A stretch of DNA of 64,000 nt from Lanius collurio. Lineage: Eukaryota; Chordata; Aves; Passeriformes; Laniidae. Positions 1 to 13,700 of this stretch are shown here, in pieces. The notes beneath the pieces were generated by a model, which was not told where the DNA came from, ran no database searches, and saw nothing but the letters and a program-made list of their open reading frames with translations. The stretch spans positions 25,318,668 to 25,382,667 of the forward strand of contig JACBWW010000002.1 of NCBI GenBank assembly GCA_020086605.1, read 5' to 3'. Made by a program: the position numbers and the translations under genes. The first letter of the stretch is position 1. Each line of letters starts with the position of its first letter.

Positions 1-2334
1 TATGCAGAATTGTAGGAACAATAGATGTGGTAGCTGTTTCCAATAGTAGCACAGCTTTCCTCAGAAATTCTCACTCTTTTCTCCATTTTATAATCGGGGC
101 AAATTTCAAGACCTTTATTTTCTAAGGTCTAATATTGTTATATGATACATCCCATTTTTTAAAAACCATTTGTAAGATTTCATTTATACCATCCTGATAG
201 CTGCAGCAACTTCAGGCCAACAAGTTACATAAGGGCAGAAGTTCATTGTTATGTAATTAAATGTAGTGCTGTGAGATGGAAAATTTGAATGTGTGAGAAA
301 ACCTGCAAGCTACTAAAATATATTATGTTGCTACATAGTTGACAAGTCATGTCATTTATGTACAGCAGCTTTGTTTTGAAGAACAAGGGATGCTTGATAG
401 CTTGCAATAATGGTTTTGGTTTGATTTCTGGTGAAGTGTGTAAATGAAGCTTCTCCTGTTACACTTCAAAATTTATTTATGTGTATTACCCAGTTTTGAA
501 GGAGGTGTATAAAGTGTATATGTATAAGGTAGTTACTTGATGGATGAAATGCTGAAGCAGTGGGTTTGATACAGCAGTTCTGGATACATTTGCATTTCTT
601 CCCTATCTGCTTGGTTTTGGGATAGATCTGACATTAGGTTTAACACTCTGTGGGTTTACCCCATGGCTGGGGACATTCACTGATGGAGAAAAATGAGTTC
701 CCTTCCATGGTGATTGTGCAAGCTTGTCATTTGCAAGGCTGGTCACTTCAAAAAACTGTTCTTATCTTGCTCATGATGCATGAGATGGCAGACTGCATTA
801 TACAGCTTAGGGAAGTGTTTTGATAATCTAATGAATAAGAAGGGACTCCAGGGCTTTACAGTGGAAAAATTTTCCAGAGTTCTTGTTCAATATGGTCATG
901 TCAGTCTTCAGTCTTTTGAATTTCTAATGTCCACTGAAATCTCCCTCAGTAGAAGGAAAAAGTCAGGATTTTACTAGAATTCCTTGATCAATCTAAGTAC
1001 AGGACTGCCTCTCAATGCTGTGATTCTTCTGGGTGCTTCAGTGACACTTGCAGACCACCTCTTTCAATTTTTCTTTCAGGAGGAATTCTGTGGCTTGCTT
1101 CCTGGCAGAGACTGCCTGTTCTTTAACAGCTATTTCATCTTGTGCTACCTCACTGTTTCTGTGACATGTGGCAATGTTCACCTCCTTCCAAATGTATCAT
1201 TATTTGCCTCCAAGGTTTCAAAGTGCAGCTTTATGGTGGATGCAAAATCAGAAATAAGCTCATATTTACCTGTTACCTGCCTCATGTAATGTCAGCATTA
1301 CTTCAGCTTATCTAGAACAGCTTCTCTTTGAAAAGTATAGCATTGAATAGATGACTAAGATCTAAGGCACATGGATGCTGCTCCTGAACTCAACTCAAAT
1401 TTTTAGTGGGTGCTTAAAAACCTAATCCAACACTTTCCTACCTGGTTGGCAGAGCTAGGAAAAATTTAGGTGACTTAACAAAAGCTTCTGGCTTACAGTT
1501 GAAGAAGGTGCATCTTTTGAAGCAAGCACACCAGTGCTGGGCTGCTTACTGTGAGGGCAAAAGGACTGGCGGTTCCTTTAGCAGCCTCTTGTTATTCCTT
1601 GTGTGCATGTAGAGTGAAAAGTGGATTTGGGCTACATCAAGCTTTTACAGTTGGAAGGAGTGCAGTGAACAAGTGTCTGCAGTTTGGTAGTGGTAGAAGA
1701 GGAAAATTACGGTGAGAAATTGGAAGAACAAGAAGCTGAGCAAAACCTTAGTGCAATTCCAGGAAGTTTAAGGACATGTGAGTGTTTGCCAGAACCATGA
1801 GACATTGGGACAGTTGCAAACTAAAATGCAGGCTGAATACTCTCTGTGACTGTATCAGTACTGTGGAACTCTGTTCTACAGAGAAAGCTTTGCTATCACT
1901 AGAGAAGTCTGTGAACTGCTCAAGCTAATGCAGTTTGGCAGATTTTCTGGTTAAAAACATTTAATGAACATTGATATCAAATGTCTGCTAGCAAGTCTGA
2001 GGACACTGGTTAGCCTGAAGATGTTTTAGTTTCATTTGAAGAGCAGAGCACTGGGCAAAAAGTAAAACATGAAAATGAATGTGGTCTAACAAGGAATACA
2101 CCTCTGTGGAAGTGAGAAGAGACAGCTCATAGCGTGTTTTGTGTGTTTGATCTTGGAAGATCTGCTGAATCTGTGCATTTTGAGTCTGAGTTTTAGGAAA
2201 CTGTTGACATGGAATGAAAAATGCGAGAAGCAGAGTGCAGGACTCCGTGGAGTAAAGAGAAATCTTGTGGGTGAGAAGCAATGAAGACAAATCAATAGGC
2301 GTTTGGAAAGAATGTGGGTGAATGTGATGAAAAT

Positions 2335-2382
2335 AATGTACAATAGAGAGGAAAATGGTACAATGTACAATAGAGAGGAAAA
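2335..2382. repeat. 27-bp tandem duplication
   Basis: The 21-base block starting AATGTACAATAGAGAGG occurs at 2335-2355 and again at 2362-2382, an offset of 27 bp. It is intronic and looks like a recent local duplication. Confidence 0.9.
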
Positions 2383-4116
2383 ACAGAAGGAATATGGATT
2401 TAATGATGCATTTCCAGAATAGGAAAATGGAAGGCACACTAGCTTTAGTTTCCTTAAAGATTTCTCCATATAGCAGTGTAAATTGCAGAAAGAACAGATT
2501 GGCTCAACTGCCTTCTGTACAACTGAACACTCCTGTGATAAACTCTGAAGAAAGGAAAGAGATGGTATTTGATGCTTTTATGCTGCCATGTGTTTATCTC
2601 TTTGAGAGGAGTGAGGGAGTAATGAAAATAGGAAACAAAACTTCCTTTATGTTTTCATTATTTTTTTAGTAGTTAACCAATACTTTCTTAGTGAAATGAA
2701 AGTGGTGGAGAGCAAAATAAATTAGTATTGCAAAAATTTCTAGGGAAAGAATGGAAGAACTGATCTACTTCTCAACACAGTCTGATTTTAGCACAGTTTT
2801 TTTGTAAATATATTAATCTGTGCAGAGTGTTTGTTGCTAGTACTCAGCCTCCCCCAGAAATACCTCTGTGACTTGCTCTGACTGTACTTCATATTTTTAA
2901 TTTTTTTTAATGCCTTTGATTGTTTTAAAGATAATTCCTGGCATTTTTCCTGTGACCTCAGAGATGTGTGAAGTACTTCATGGTGGGTAGGGAGGATGTT
3001 TTTCCTCTGTTCAGCTTACTACAGCTTTTACAGATTTTTGAGTTGTTTGTTACACCAGAACTTGCCTATTATATGAGTTATATCTTGTCTGTCTTTTGTA
3101 CCTATTTCAACAGCCGAGGTTTGGACACTCCACTGGGGATACCAATGTTAAGTTAAGCCTTTTCGTGGGAAAGGCTGTGAGCATGTTTGGGGTGATTATT
3201 GTGAAGTTGATGCTGTTTGCTTTGGTATGTAGAATCATATGATGGTTAATGTAGTGCAGATACTTTTCACAATAATATTTATTTGCAGGAGAGAATATGT
3301 AACAGGAATTCTGCTAGGCTCTAGTTATTTTAGAAAATTGCTGTCTGGTCCCTTATACCTCTCAGCTTAGTTTTGTATATCCTAAATGATTTTGCAGTTA
3401 CATCAGTTCCCCTTCCTTTGGTACAGTGATGAACAAACTACTGTTGTTTTAAACTAAATCGGTTTCTCTTCATCCTTAGGTGAAGTAGCCTCAGATTTTT
3501 TGTTGCTAGCTGCTACATATGTGGCCAGACTTGTATTCTTACATTGCCTATTTATTTGCTGATGTACAGATCCTCTTGAAAACTTTAGCACTCAAGAAAG
3601 ACATCATGTGGATTTTGAATGCACCCTGCAAGATTTTGAATCCATAAATGAAATGTTAATATGATAACGTGAGCTAGATATAGTCCTGTTTTCACTTATT
3701 TCATGGAATTTAAAAGGGAATCAGTATTCAATTTCTTCAATCAGCTCACTTGCATTACAAAAGATAAGTACCACTTGGCATGATTGGACTCAAAAACAGA
3801 TACTAAAATAATAACCTCGTAATGATGGTTTAAATTCCTAACACTTGCAGTGAGAGGAATGGGTTCTTTCCCCCAGCAAACTGAAAGAGAAACAAAAGCT
3901 GCCTGCAAATGTCACTTGTAGCCTTAAAAATGTGAAAGTACTTAAGTATCTTTAGTTCACTTATTACCTCATTTTCAGTAGCTTTGTCTTACTGAGTGAA
4001 ACCTAAACTGTCAAATTAGTTTACCTTCTTGAAGGTGTGTATTTGACTACCATTTATTATGAGTGGAAGCAAATATAATAAAGGAATAGAACTGGAAAGG
4101 AATGAGGATATACCAA

Positions 4117-4157
4117 ATATGTATATATATGCATATATATGGATGTCTATATATAAA
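4117..4157. repeat. TA-rich simple repeat
   Basis: Imperfect alternating AT/TA run with GC-containing interruptions (GTATATATATGCATATATAT). Intronic. Confidence 0.75.
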
Positions 4158-7100
4158 AACAGTATAGACTAATTCTTGCTAAGGCTTTGATCATTAGAAC
4201 TATAAATAGTCAATAAAAACTTCTTAAAGAAAAATGATCCTGGTGATATATATCGGTCTCTCTCTGAAACTGACCTGCTGCCTTTTCTTTTCCTGTTGAG
4301 CTGCAAAGAGCTTCCACTGCCTATACTTTACGTGAGTAAAAAGGCATCAAACCTCAGCATTTGAGAGCAAATCCAGAGACCTTTTCAAAAATTAAATGTT
4401 TTGGAAAGTTTATCTTTCTGATATACAGCAAATGATTCCAACTGATGCATTAGTGAATGAACATCTTTGTATAGCAGAAGACCTTAATAACTCTTTTGCA
4501 TCTCTAAATCTTATTAACACTGGCCCAGGTAATAAAAATGCTGCATACTGGCTGATGAATGTTGTTTGTTGACTAGCTTATAAAATGGTTTATTTGGGAA
4601 AATATCTCCGAATTCATAAACCTCATGTAGTACCTGCCATGAAAAAGATTTCCAAAATAGTATGCAAGTATATATTGCATTTCAAAAAGGAAAAAACACC
4701 AGTATAGGGAATAAAGCAAATAGATTTTTGATTTTTTTTTTTTTTTCTTTTCACCTTTTTCTTGTTTCTCCCTTTCTCCATCTACAGTGACCTAACAGGC
4801 ATTTCAAAGGTACCTGATTTAGGCCAGATCTGGACACTTTCAACAGATGGACTAAAGCAGAAAAAAAAAAAAAGTAGATAAATTGGAGTTTTTTTGTGAA
4901 AAAAGAAGTACAAATGGACCACACTTTTAATTGGCACAGTTCTATGGCTTAAGAGTTTAAGCGGTGCTTCTTTGAAATGTCCCATAAGACTCACAGTACA
5001 GAAAGAACGGGGAGAAAGAGACAGAAGTTCTGCAGTTGGAGAGAGAGAAGCAAAGGGAGGGGAGGCGAATGGAGAAATAACTTATAAAAGTACCTCAAAT
5101 TTTAAGATTATTTTTTATTTTTTATAAAGCTTATTTGTTTGATATATTATAGTTATTTGACTAGATTTGGCAAGAGAAGTGGCCCTTGCTTTTTAAAAGT
5201 CCTTCCTTTGCAATTCCAATTTACATCCAAACCATTTTGTAAGTGTTGCTTACCAGTTGTAATACATATTGCACTAGTTCTTGCATTGTGTGGTGTGAAT
5301 TCACAGGAGATTTCAAAGGTTGTGACAGACTGTTTAACCTGGCCTGTGTTCATTGTGTGTAAATTTTGATGATTATAAGTGTTCTGTAGTTTTATAAATT
5401 ATTTTGATATTTTCTGTGCTGCATTATGAAAGATTTTACACAGTGTTGAACATCTAATGAACTGTTCTTAAGGACAGCCTTCATTGAATTTGCATGCATT
5501 TATTTAATAAGTACAGTTTGATAGAATTTAACTAGCCACATTGAAAAGACTGTTTTAAAACATGTGATAACTAAGTTCTGTGGGAAGTTAATAAAATTTA
5601 TGAAGACTATGCAGTAGCTATTTTGATAGTAGTAGGAAACTGACCCAAAGAAAATGGCTCAAGAAAGAGCATGGTAGAACAGCTTTGAATGCTGGGTCCC
5701 AACAGGTTCTTTCCTGTACAAACTCCCAGAAACTATTCTCAGCCTAAGCTGAACTTGTATTTATTTAATTTTATTGTGGTATTTCTTCCTGCTTCTGAAT
5801 TTATCAATAAAATCCTGATTTTATTTATGATAACTTGTGTATGTCTTGGATAAAATAAACAAACAAAAAGGACCTGTACTTTTTCCTTTGAGGTTATGAG
5901 TAGGATGGGGGCAGTTAAATGGCCTTGTAGTCGGGCAGTTCATGGGAGAAGTTTATGAGACTCTCCCTGGACATGACCGCAGACTTTCCAGAGTTATTAT
6001 CAACAAAGGAGAAGGTAATGATAGAAATATAGGCTGCGTTAGTTGCAAAGAAAATACATGTTTATAATGTGACTTTAGTGTAAATTAAACTTGACTTTGC
6101 AATATGAAATGCTCTGCATCATGCTGGGAGCAGGAAAGGTGTCATCAGTGTCCTGTTCTGGTTTCCACAAAACACCTTAACCTTGCCTATAAGTTATAGC
6201 TTCTGCATTTCACTCACTAAGGAACAGGATTTCTGTTAAGATCATGAATATTAAATGTTGAGAGCAAATACATTCAGTCTGAAATAGTAATTTTGTAAAG
6301 CTGGTAATAGTTCAATGTCAGAACCAGCTGGGTTTTTACATAAAATACTTGTCTTGAGATACATCACTGTTGGGCAAGAAAATGAAGAGTTGCTGTTTAT
6401 GGCCTGTAGAGCCTCAGTGAAAGCCAGGCTTGCTTTATTTAAATAGTACTTGTGGAATATTCACAAATAATATTTTTTAGATTTCATGGGAAGGTATTGA
6501 TATTTTTAGTCTTAAAGGGGCCAAGGGGTCAACACAAATCTGAATAATTGAACAGCCTGTAAAACACAAATTTGGATCGGATTTTCACAGCCATCACAGC
6601 TGTGCAGAGTTCTGTTAAGCTTCTCCTGAGGAGGAAAATTCTCATGTGATTTCAGTTTTATGTCACTTTAAGGGATGCAAGTTACCATCCCATTTATAAC
6701 AATAATTTTGTGTTTTAAACGGGAAGACGTTTCTTATCTTTGGAAATCAGAAGTTCCCTGTTTCAAGAGTGATATTCACAAAATCTGTGCACTGCCCATC
6801 TGTTGTAGTAAGGTGGAAACCCCAGCAGCATTTGTGTAGCTGTAGTTACCTTCTGGCAGTACTTATTGTTATGCTCATGAGAAGCAGTTAGTCCTGTTGT
6901 ACCTTATTGTGTCCAGGCAGGAGTGGCAGCTTAATCTCTCTGCCCCGAAGAATTTCCTGTCTACTTGGATAAGGCTATTGAAAAGGAGGATGTAATGGAC
7001 AGAGTTACCAGCATCTGATAGAAGATGTGATGCTGGTTAAATGATTTTTGTTGGGTTCATTGGTTAGGAAGTCCTGAGTCAACTGGGATGAGACCTTCAA

Positions 7101-8081
7101 GGAAAGAAGATGAAGTTAGGTGTTGGAGAGAAAAGCTGCAAGAGTGCTGTTGCAGAGTACAGCTGAGGAAGGAGCAGTGGGAAAGATTCAGGACAAGCAG
7201 CTGAGGAGCACGGGGCTGAGGAGGCCCTGCCACAGTCTGGCTGCTATGTGCTCTCTGCTCTGACAGGTTCTGTAGCTTCTCCTGCTGTCTGGGGATTCTG
7301 GTTTATTCTTCCCCAGCTCTTTTGCTTTAGACAGTATGGCTGGGGAGGAAGGAAAAAGCCGCATGTAAGTTCTTGCACTTTGAAAATTATTTTCTCCCTT
7401 AAATAGGTTGTGATACAGTCCAGAAAAGAGGAATTGTCCTTTCTGAGATCTTTTTAGGGTTTTTGGTCTCTCTTTATTTGCAAGGTCCCTGAACCTTGCT
7501 GTAGTCTTGCCTCACTTGTGCTTGTAATACCACTGTTTGTACCAGTCCCTACTTTAGGAGCTTGCTTCTGTTGTTTTCACCCATTGATTTAAAAAAAATA
7601 TTCTAAGCTACAAAACCACTAGAAATGTCAAATTGTGTTTCTTTTTTCTAAAATGGAATTAAAAGTTATTTATTTTACTACCCTATCTCTGAATATATTT
7701 TTGACCCTTCTGCTTTTATGTTGATTTGGGAATGACCCCCTAAGAGAAACAAACTAACCAGATGGAAAATTAATCAAACAAGTAAGATTGAAATTGCCAT
7801 CAAAGTACATAGCACAAATTAGCTAAGGCCAGACATTTTTCTTCAATACATTTTATGTTATTCCTAAGTGTTCATGCTGACAGTATAATCCAAAATGCCT
7901 TATCTTTATATGCTGCTAAATGCAGGATGAAAAATTGCTCAAATTAGGACATTACTTTTGATTTTACTGCTCAAGTTTATTGGGGTACAGTATAGCAAAT
8001 CAGCCTGTCTGTCAGCTTAAAACTTTTTTTTGTAGAACCTTTGAATAGTTTAAATATTCTATCACTTCTGTTTTCTTTATC

Positions 8082-8100
8082 TTTTTTTTTTTTTTTTTTT
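8082..8100. repeat. T19 homopolymer
   Basis: Nineteen T in a row in the first intron segment. It is not followed by a recognisable retroposon body. Confidence 0.85.
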
Positions 8101-10565
8101 GGTTCTTAATTTTTTTCTTGGAAGTTGTGTAGTAGCACAAATAATCCTCTGTGGTACTGTGCTGACTGTACATTCTTGTACTGTGCAGGAGTTTTGAAAT
8201 ACATGATAAATAAACTACCATGTTTCCCAGTGCTTGAGATGTCCATTTACCCCTGCTCTCCATGTAAGTGCAGATATATGATTATGTATATATATTCTGC
8301 CCACTGAAATGTGTAATGGTTAATAGGATAGTTGAAATCAGAGCCGTTAATTAAAAAAAGATATAACCTCTTTTGGTAGTCACTTAGAACTTCAGTGTGA
8401 GAGAGCCAGGTTTAAGAGCAAATGAGTACAGAGCCAGGTCTGGTATGAATTACTGCAAATGCTTGGACCTGTAGAAGGATATCTGTTTTGTAATAGTAAG
8501 TTCTGTTAATTAAAATTTTATACTCCATGTTTGGTATTAGTTCATACATTGCTGTTTACTGCAATATGTCTGATAATTGCTATTATAGATCATCAGCCAT
8601 AGTGTTGTTACATGGCAGATTTTTACATGGCAAAATACAGAGAAAAAAACAAAAATAGTTGTGGTTGGATGATTTAGTCCAATAAAAGTAGACACAGACT
8701 CTCAGAATTTGCTGAAAGTCAAGAAGTCAAATGAAGCACTTTACAAGTTTTGTCTTATCAAGACTTTTCTGTTAGAAACAGCAAGGTGACTGTACTGTAG
8801 GATTTCTATGAAATGTACATTATTACTACAGATTCACGAGGTGTTACAGTCTGCCAAAGTAGTGATTACTTAAGGAAAAATAAAAAAAATCACAGAGGGT
8901 TTTCAGGTTTGTCATGGAAGTGAGGGTCATGATACTGCAGGAAGCAGGATAGATGGGAAACATGTTTAAGGTTGTTCTTATCTAAGTTAGGATCTGAAAA
9001 TGTGGAAGGAATACACTCAGAAAAACCAATGACCATAAAAACATACTGTACGTCATGATATATTATGCTGCTGTGTATGCAGGATTTCAAAAGGCAAGTG
9101 AAATCTCTATTGGTATTTTTGGGCCATAAAGATGAGTAAATGAAAAAAAAGTAGAGTAGCAAATTGTCTTAATGAAATGCAGATGTATTGGGGCTATGAA
9201 GAAACCACTCCTGCTAATTGTTGTCATGTAAGCGTAGGACTGCTTGAGCAGAGACTGTGCAAAGAAAGAAGTGTGCTGCTTATCATGCATTATTACACAT
9301 CAAGTCTTTTGCCCTTGGTTGCTTTCTGTAAGAGACCTTTGAAAAGTGTTACGACGAAACACTGGAGTAAGTGGGTGATGGATGGATGATCAGGTGTTTG
9401 CACTGCAGGGAGTTCACAAAGCCTTACTGTATAGGTGTGCTAGTTGATCAAACCTCTTGAAAAGGTTAGCAGAAGCAGGGCACTTGCTGGTAGTAAGGGT
9501 GACTGCACAGGCCAATTTAGAGCTACAATTCTGAAAAGAGAGGGGGGAGACTTCTGCTGTTTCACTGGTTGTGAGAGTCAACATGATGTGCACTTAGTGA
9601 TGAACTATGAAAAGCTGACAACTGATTAAAGGTAAGAAAACAGTAAAACTTGTCTTCACTGCTGTAAAGCCATCTAAAGAATGTAGCAGGTTTTACTGGA
9701 AGTAATTGTAACAATTCAAAATGAATAAATTTTGTTCACCACTGCATCTTTCAGGGGTTGATAGAGAAGTACATCTTCTGCATAGAAAACACAGATCCTG
9801 TTGATAATTTTAGGACTGCTTTATTTGTACTTTTGTCAGGGTTTTAGTAATTGTTACAGTCCTGTTTCTTGGATTCTTCCTCTTCAGATGTTAATATAAC
9901 AACGCTTATACTTCCTGTTCTGAGGCACTGCCTAAACTTCTGCCAGCACAGTCATAATTTTACCCAATCTCCATCCATTTCCTTATTTGTTTAATGTAAA
10001 TAATAAATATTGTTTAGTCACCAATTTCCCATTATCTTCTTTTATAGTGGCATATTTATCATGTCTTAAAAGCTAATGAATTATAGACCTAGAGTTTGTT
10101 GTTTCCCAGCAAGATGAGGAACATCAGCTAGCAGGAGCAAAGTTTTCCTGTACCCTGATATACATGTGGGAACCTGGCTTGGTAGCTGTGCCTCATGTCC
10201 TTGTTGCTGAGGCTTTCAGTAGTGGCATAGCAATACTGCTGTTGCTTTGGACACGTGTCAGATGAATATTGCTTTAAAATGCTTTTCAAATAAAAAACTG
10301 AAGTGTCTGTCCTGGAAATGGTAGCCATATGAAGAATAATTGTTGGTAATAAATAGTTTTGTTGGTTCTAATAGTATAGTTTATGTCTGTTGTTTAGTTC
10401 TTTAGCCACGAGAATTTTTACCTGTTAACGGTCTGTTTTTACTTGTAAGCTTATTTTAATTTTATGTGCTGTTGGACATAATAATACAGAACAGTTTGGT
10501 AACTGCAAAAGTGACTTTATTGTGATTTCTTTTGTCTCATGATGGTGGTTGTTGTTGTTATTTAG

Positions 10566-10701
10566 GAAACCTGAATTGACTGACTCTGCCTCTCTGCTAG
10601 AGACCTTCAAGTTTCTTGAAAATGCAGCTGCAGACTTTAGTGATGAAGAAGATGAAGAAGATATTGAAGGAAGAGAGAAAACAATCATTGATACCGCAAC
10701 A
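10566..10701 (+). CDS. STRN: STRN exon (about human exon 6): acidic linker
   Basis: Acceptor tttag before 10566 and donor gtgagt after ACA at 10701. The first base completes a codon from an upstream exon; the rest is 45 codons starting KPELTDSASLLETFKFLE and continuing into ADFSDEEDEEDIEGRE. It matches the human linker between the calmodulin-binding region and the WD40 region. This is the first STRN exon I can find in the window. Confidence 0.92.
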
Positions 10702-13700
10702 GTGAGTGGAAAAAATAATTGAAAAAGTTACGAAGAACAGAAAAAGTGAGATTAATGAGGTGCCTATAAGCGAAGTATATGACTGTGTATGTACACATGC
10801 AGATCATTAATACATCTTTATGATGTTCTGTCCAAGCATGTGTGCATAAGAGCAATTACATATGCATTTCTAAGTTTGTGCATACAAGTTATGCTGTGCC
10901 ATCTTTAATGCTCTAAGTTAGATTAAATTTTTTCTAAAATCATCCCTTTACTATTCCACACTAACTAGTATTTTTGATATACACTGGACACAAATTTTAA
11001 GGTATCAGATGTCCTTTTGTTGCAATTCTCAGCTTAGTTTGAAGGTATTGTTCATAACATTGCATGTCAAAAATGATTCTTGAATATTTATTAAAAAGTA
11101 TTGATACTTAAGATGACTTGTAAAAATTTGTCTTAGAGTACAGAAGTGAAATACACTTAGCTTTATAGCTTGTGGAAGGAAGAAGTATAGCTGGAAGAAC
11201 TCTAATGTAGTTAATAAACTTTTTTATTTGTTTATTCAGTCAAATGCCTTAACCTCCCTTGTGATCTATACTTTACTATATGATTTATTCATATGATCAC
11301 ATAGATACATGCAATCATTATTCTTCTTTAAAACTAACATTTATTTTGTGAATTGTGTTTCGTAACAATGGAAGCATATAAGAGATGATGGATGTGATTG
11401 TTTTTATGGTCAGTTTAGAGAATTAACACTAAAAAACCGATTAGTTTTATGGCATTTTCAAAGAGGATCTTTTAAAATTTTTCCTGTCAATCATGGACTG
11501 TGGACTAATGTCTGAGACTCTCCGGTTAAGTTCTGTATAATGCAGTATGTTCACTAAGCCTGCTGAAGAAATGAACCTTGAAGTTTGGAATTGCTTAAGG
11601 TTTAGAAATTGGTTCACTGTATTTAGTGGAAACAGTTAGTCATCCTCATGAGCTGTGGGATGTTGGACTATGTATTGAAGTCTTTTCAGACAGACCCTTA
11701 GCAAGGTTCCAAGTCAAAACATTGTGATTAATGTAAATTTTCTATTTCTGTAGAAGTAAAGTTTATGCTACTGTTTTCATGTATCATGGCATCAGCTTAC
11801 CAGTTGGTCAAATAACTGCAAAGAATCTAGTTCATTGTGATTATTGAGGGAAAAGTAAATTTTTTGTGGAAAACTTAAAGTGAAATCCTTCATTAAAACA
11901 TGTATTTTTTCTTTTATCAGAATTTGCTTTTGAATCTGAGAGGGAAATGCAGTTTAAACATGAAAAGCAATATGTTTAAATAGTAGTAACATCTGAGAAA
12001 GCATTCAGGATGGAATAATTTACGAAGTCTGAGAAAATTATCTCATGTCAGGTGTGGGGTTTGGGGTTTGTTTATTTGTTTCCCGGAGTTTTGTCTTGGT
12101 CCGCATAGAGAATGATTTCAGAATTGAAAGTTAGGCTATTTTCAGCTAAGTGAGTTTGGCTTTGCTGATGTCTTTTCTAGGTCATTCTTGGGTTTTTGTT
12201 TGTGAGTTTTGTGAGTTTTTAGGGAATATTTTAAGAGATTTGTACATTCTAGTTTAGAAGAAAAAGATAGTAGTGGTCTAGATCAGTGTGGGTTCATTAT
12301 CCACGTGATTGATTATTGACGGTCACAGGAAGAAAGAGCTACACACAAGTTCCATTTTCACTTACAAGTTTGAACAAAGTCTGCATACTATTCCAGATTC
12401 GCTTATTAATGTGTACTTCTCTGCTTCCTCTTCAACTTCCTGTTTGGATTTTACATAGAGGACAAGACAGTACTGCTTGGATTAAAAATGTGTTTGTAAC
12501 TTAATTCAGCTTTTTTTTCCTGTCCTTTCTGAACCTTCAGATTGTAAGGAAAAGAGTGCTATCTGACAGCAGTGAAGACAGAGATACAGAAGAAGCTTTG
12601 AAAGAGTTTGATTTTTTGGTTACCTCAGATGATGGTGATGGGGAATCGAGAAGTTCGGGAGATGGAACAGACTGGGGTAAGGAAATCTGATGGATCATAC
12701 CAGGAGAAAAAAAAATGTGCTAAGAATATATTGTGACTGATCAGTTCATTGAATGAGATCTCTGTCAAGATCACAGCATCTTTTGATTATTTCCAGAGTA
12801 AATAATTGGCAGACTGAAACCCTCTTGATATAATATTCTCATTTTTTCTGGACACTGCGTTAATGTAAAGATTCTTCAAGGTTTCTGCCTCAGGTCATTT
12901 TTCCTTTTCTTTAATTCTAAGGCAGATAGAATTGAAATTTTATGAGTGGTATTTCAGTGTGTTTTTCCATGCACAAGAAGGGCTCTGATAAGGCTGTATT
13001 TTACAATTATGTTATGGAAGTTATTTTGTCATCTTTGCTTTCTCCCACTTTGATGCAGAGAGTAATGTGAGTCATAAAATCCAAATTAGTTGCACTCTTA
13101 TTGCGGGTTAATAATTTAGTTAATATGAACTCTTCAGTTGCTCAAACTTTCTTTTATAATTTAGCAGAATAATATGTCTTGAAGTCCACTAGTCATAGAG
13201 AGACATTTCACAAACTGCTCTCTGTCCTTTGAGGTTCATGTCCTGTGACTCAGATTGCCACCATCCATAATGACTCTGCCTAAAGCCTCGGTATAGAGAA
13301 GGGGAGAAAGAAGAGAACTGGTTAAATATCTTGATGAGAAGTTGTTTCCTACTTAAGCTGTTCTGTAAAATCTTAAGAATAAATGGACACAGAGGGATTT
13401 ATTGAAGATGATGGGAAATAATTGAGCTTTATAAATGGAAGTGCAAATGTGACAGACCAGTAGGCCATGGCAGCTGTGGCTCTCTCGTGAGCTATCAGCT
13501 CCAAGATGCTGTATTTCACTGAAGCCATTTCCAGTTCCTGGTGGGAATCCATGTTACTCTTCAGTGTGGTGTAGTCTCTGCTTAAGAGGATGTCATAATA
13601 TCATTAGATACAGCAGTCAGTATTCTATTCACCAAACAAATTTAGAAATACTGCTCTTAAAAAAACCCAAATTCTGATACTTCTGTTTAATACTGTTTTA

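Larger units (their letters stand above)
1..10565 (+). other. STRN: STRN upstream intron (3' part)
   Basis: No exon of striatin or any other gene was recognised on either strand. All open frames are short. It is AT-rich, with a 27-bp tandem duplication (2335-2382), homopolymer tracts (4732, 4861, 8082) and a TA-rich patch near 4117-4157. The sequence before the exon at 10566 is a normal acceptor, so this is read as intron of STRN. Confidence 0.75.

Noticed and set aside
1988..2469. Two overlapping minus-strand open frames of 149 and 127 codons
   Set aside because: Low-complexity Phe/Ser/His-rich translations of a pyrimidine-rich intron, with no domain resemblance.
5939..6014. Exon-like 76-nt segment after GGGCAG and before GTAATG, open in two frames (FMGEVYETLPGHDRRLSRVI)
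   Set aside because: It has no pyrimidine tract and no match to the missing striatin exons, and the phase does not fit the exon at 10566.
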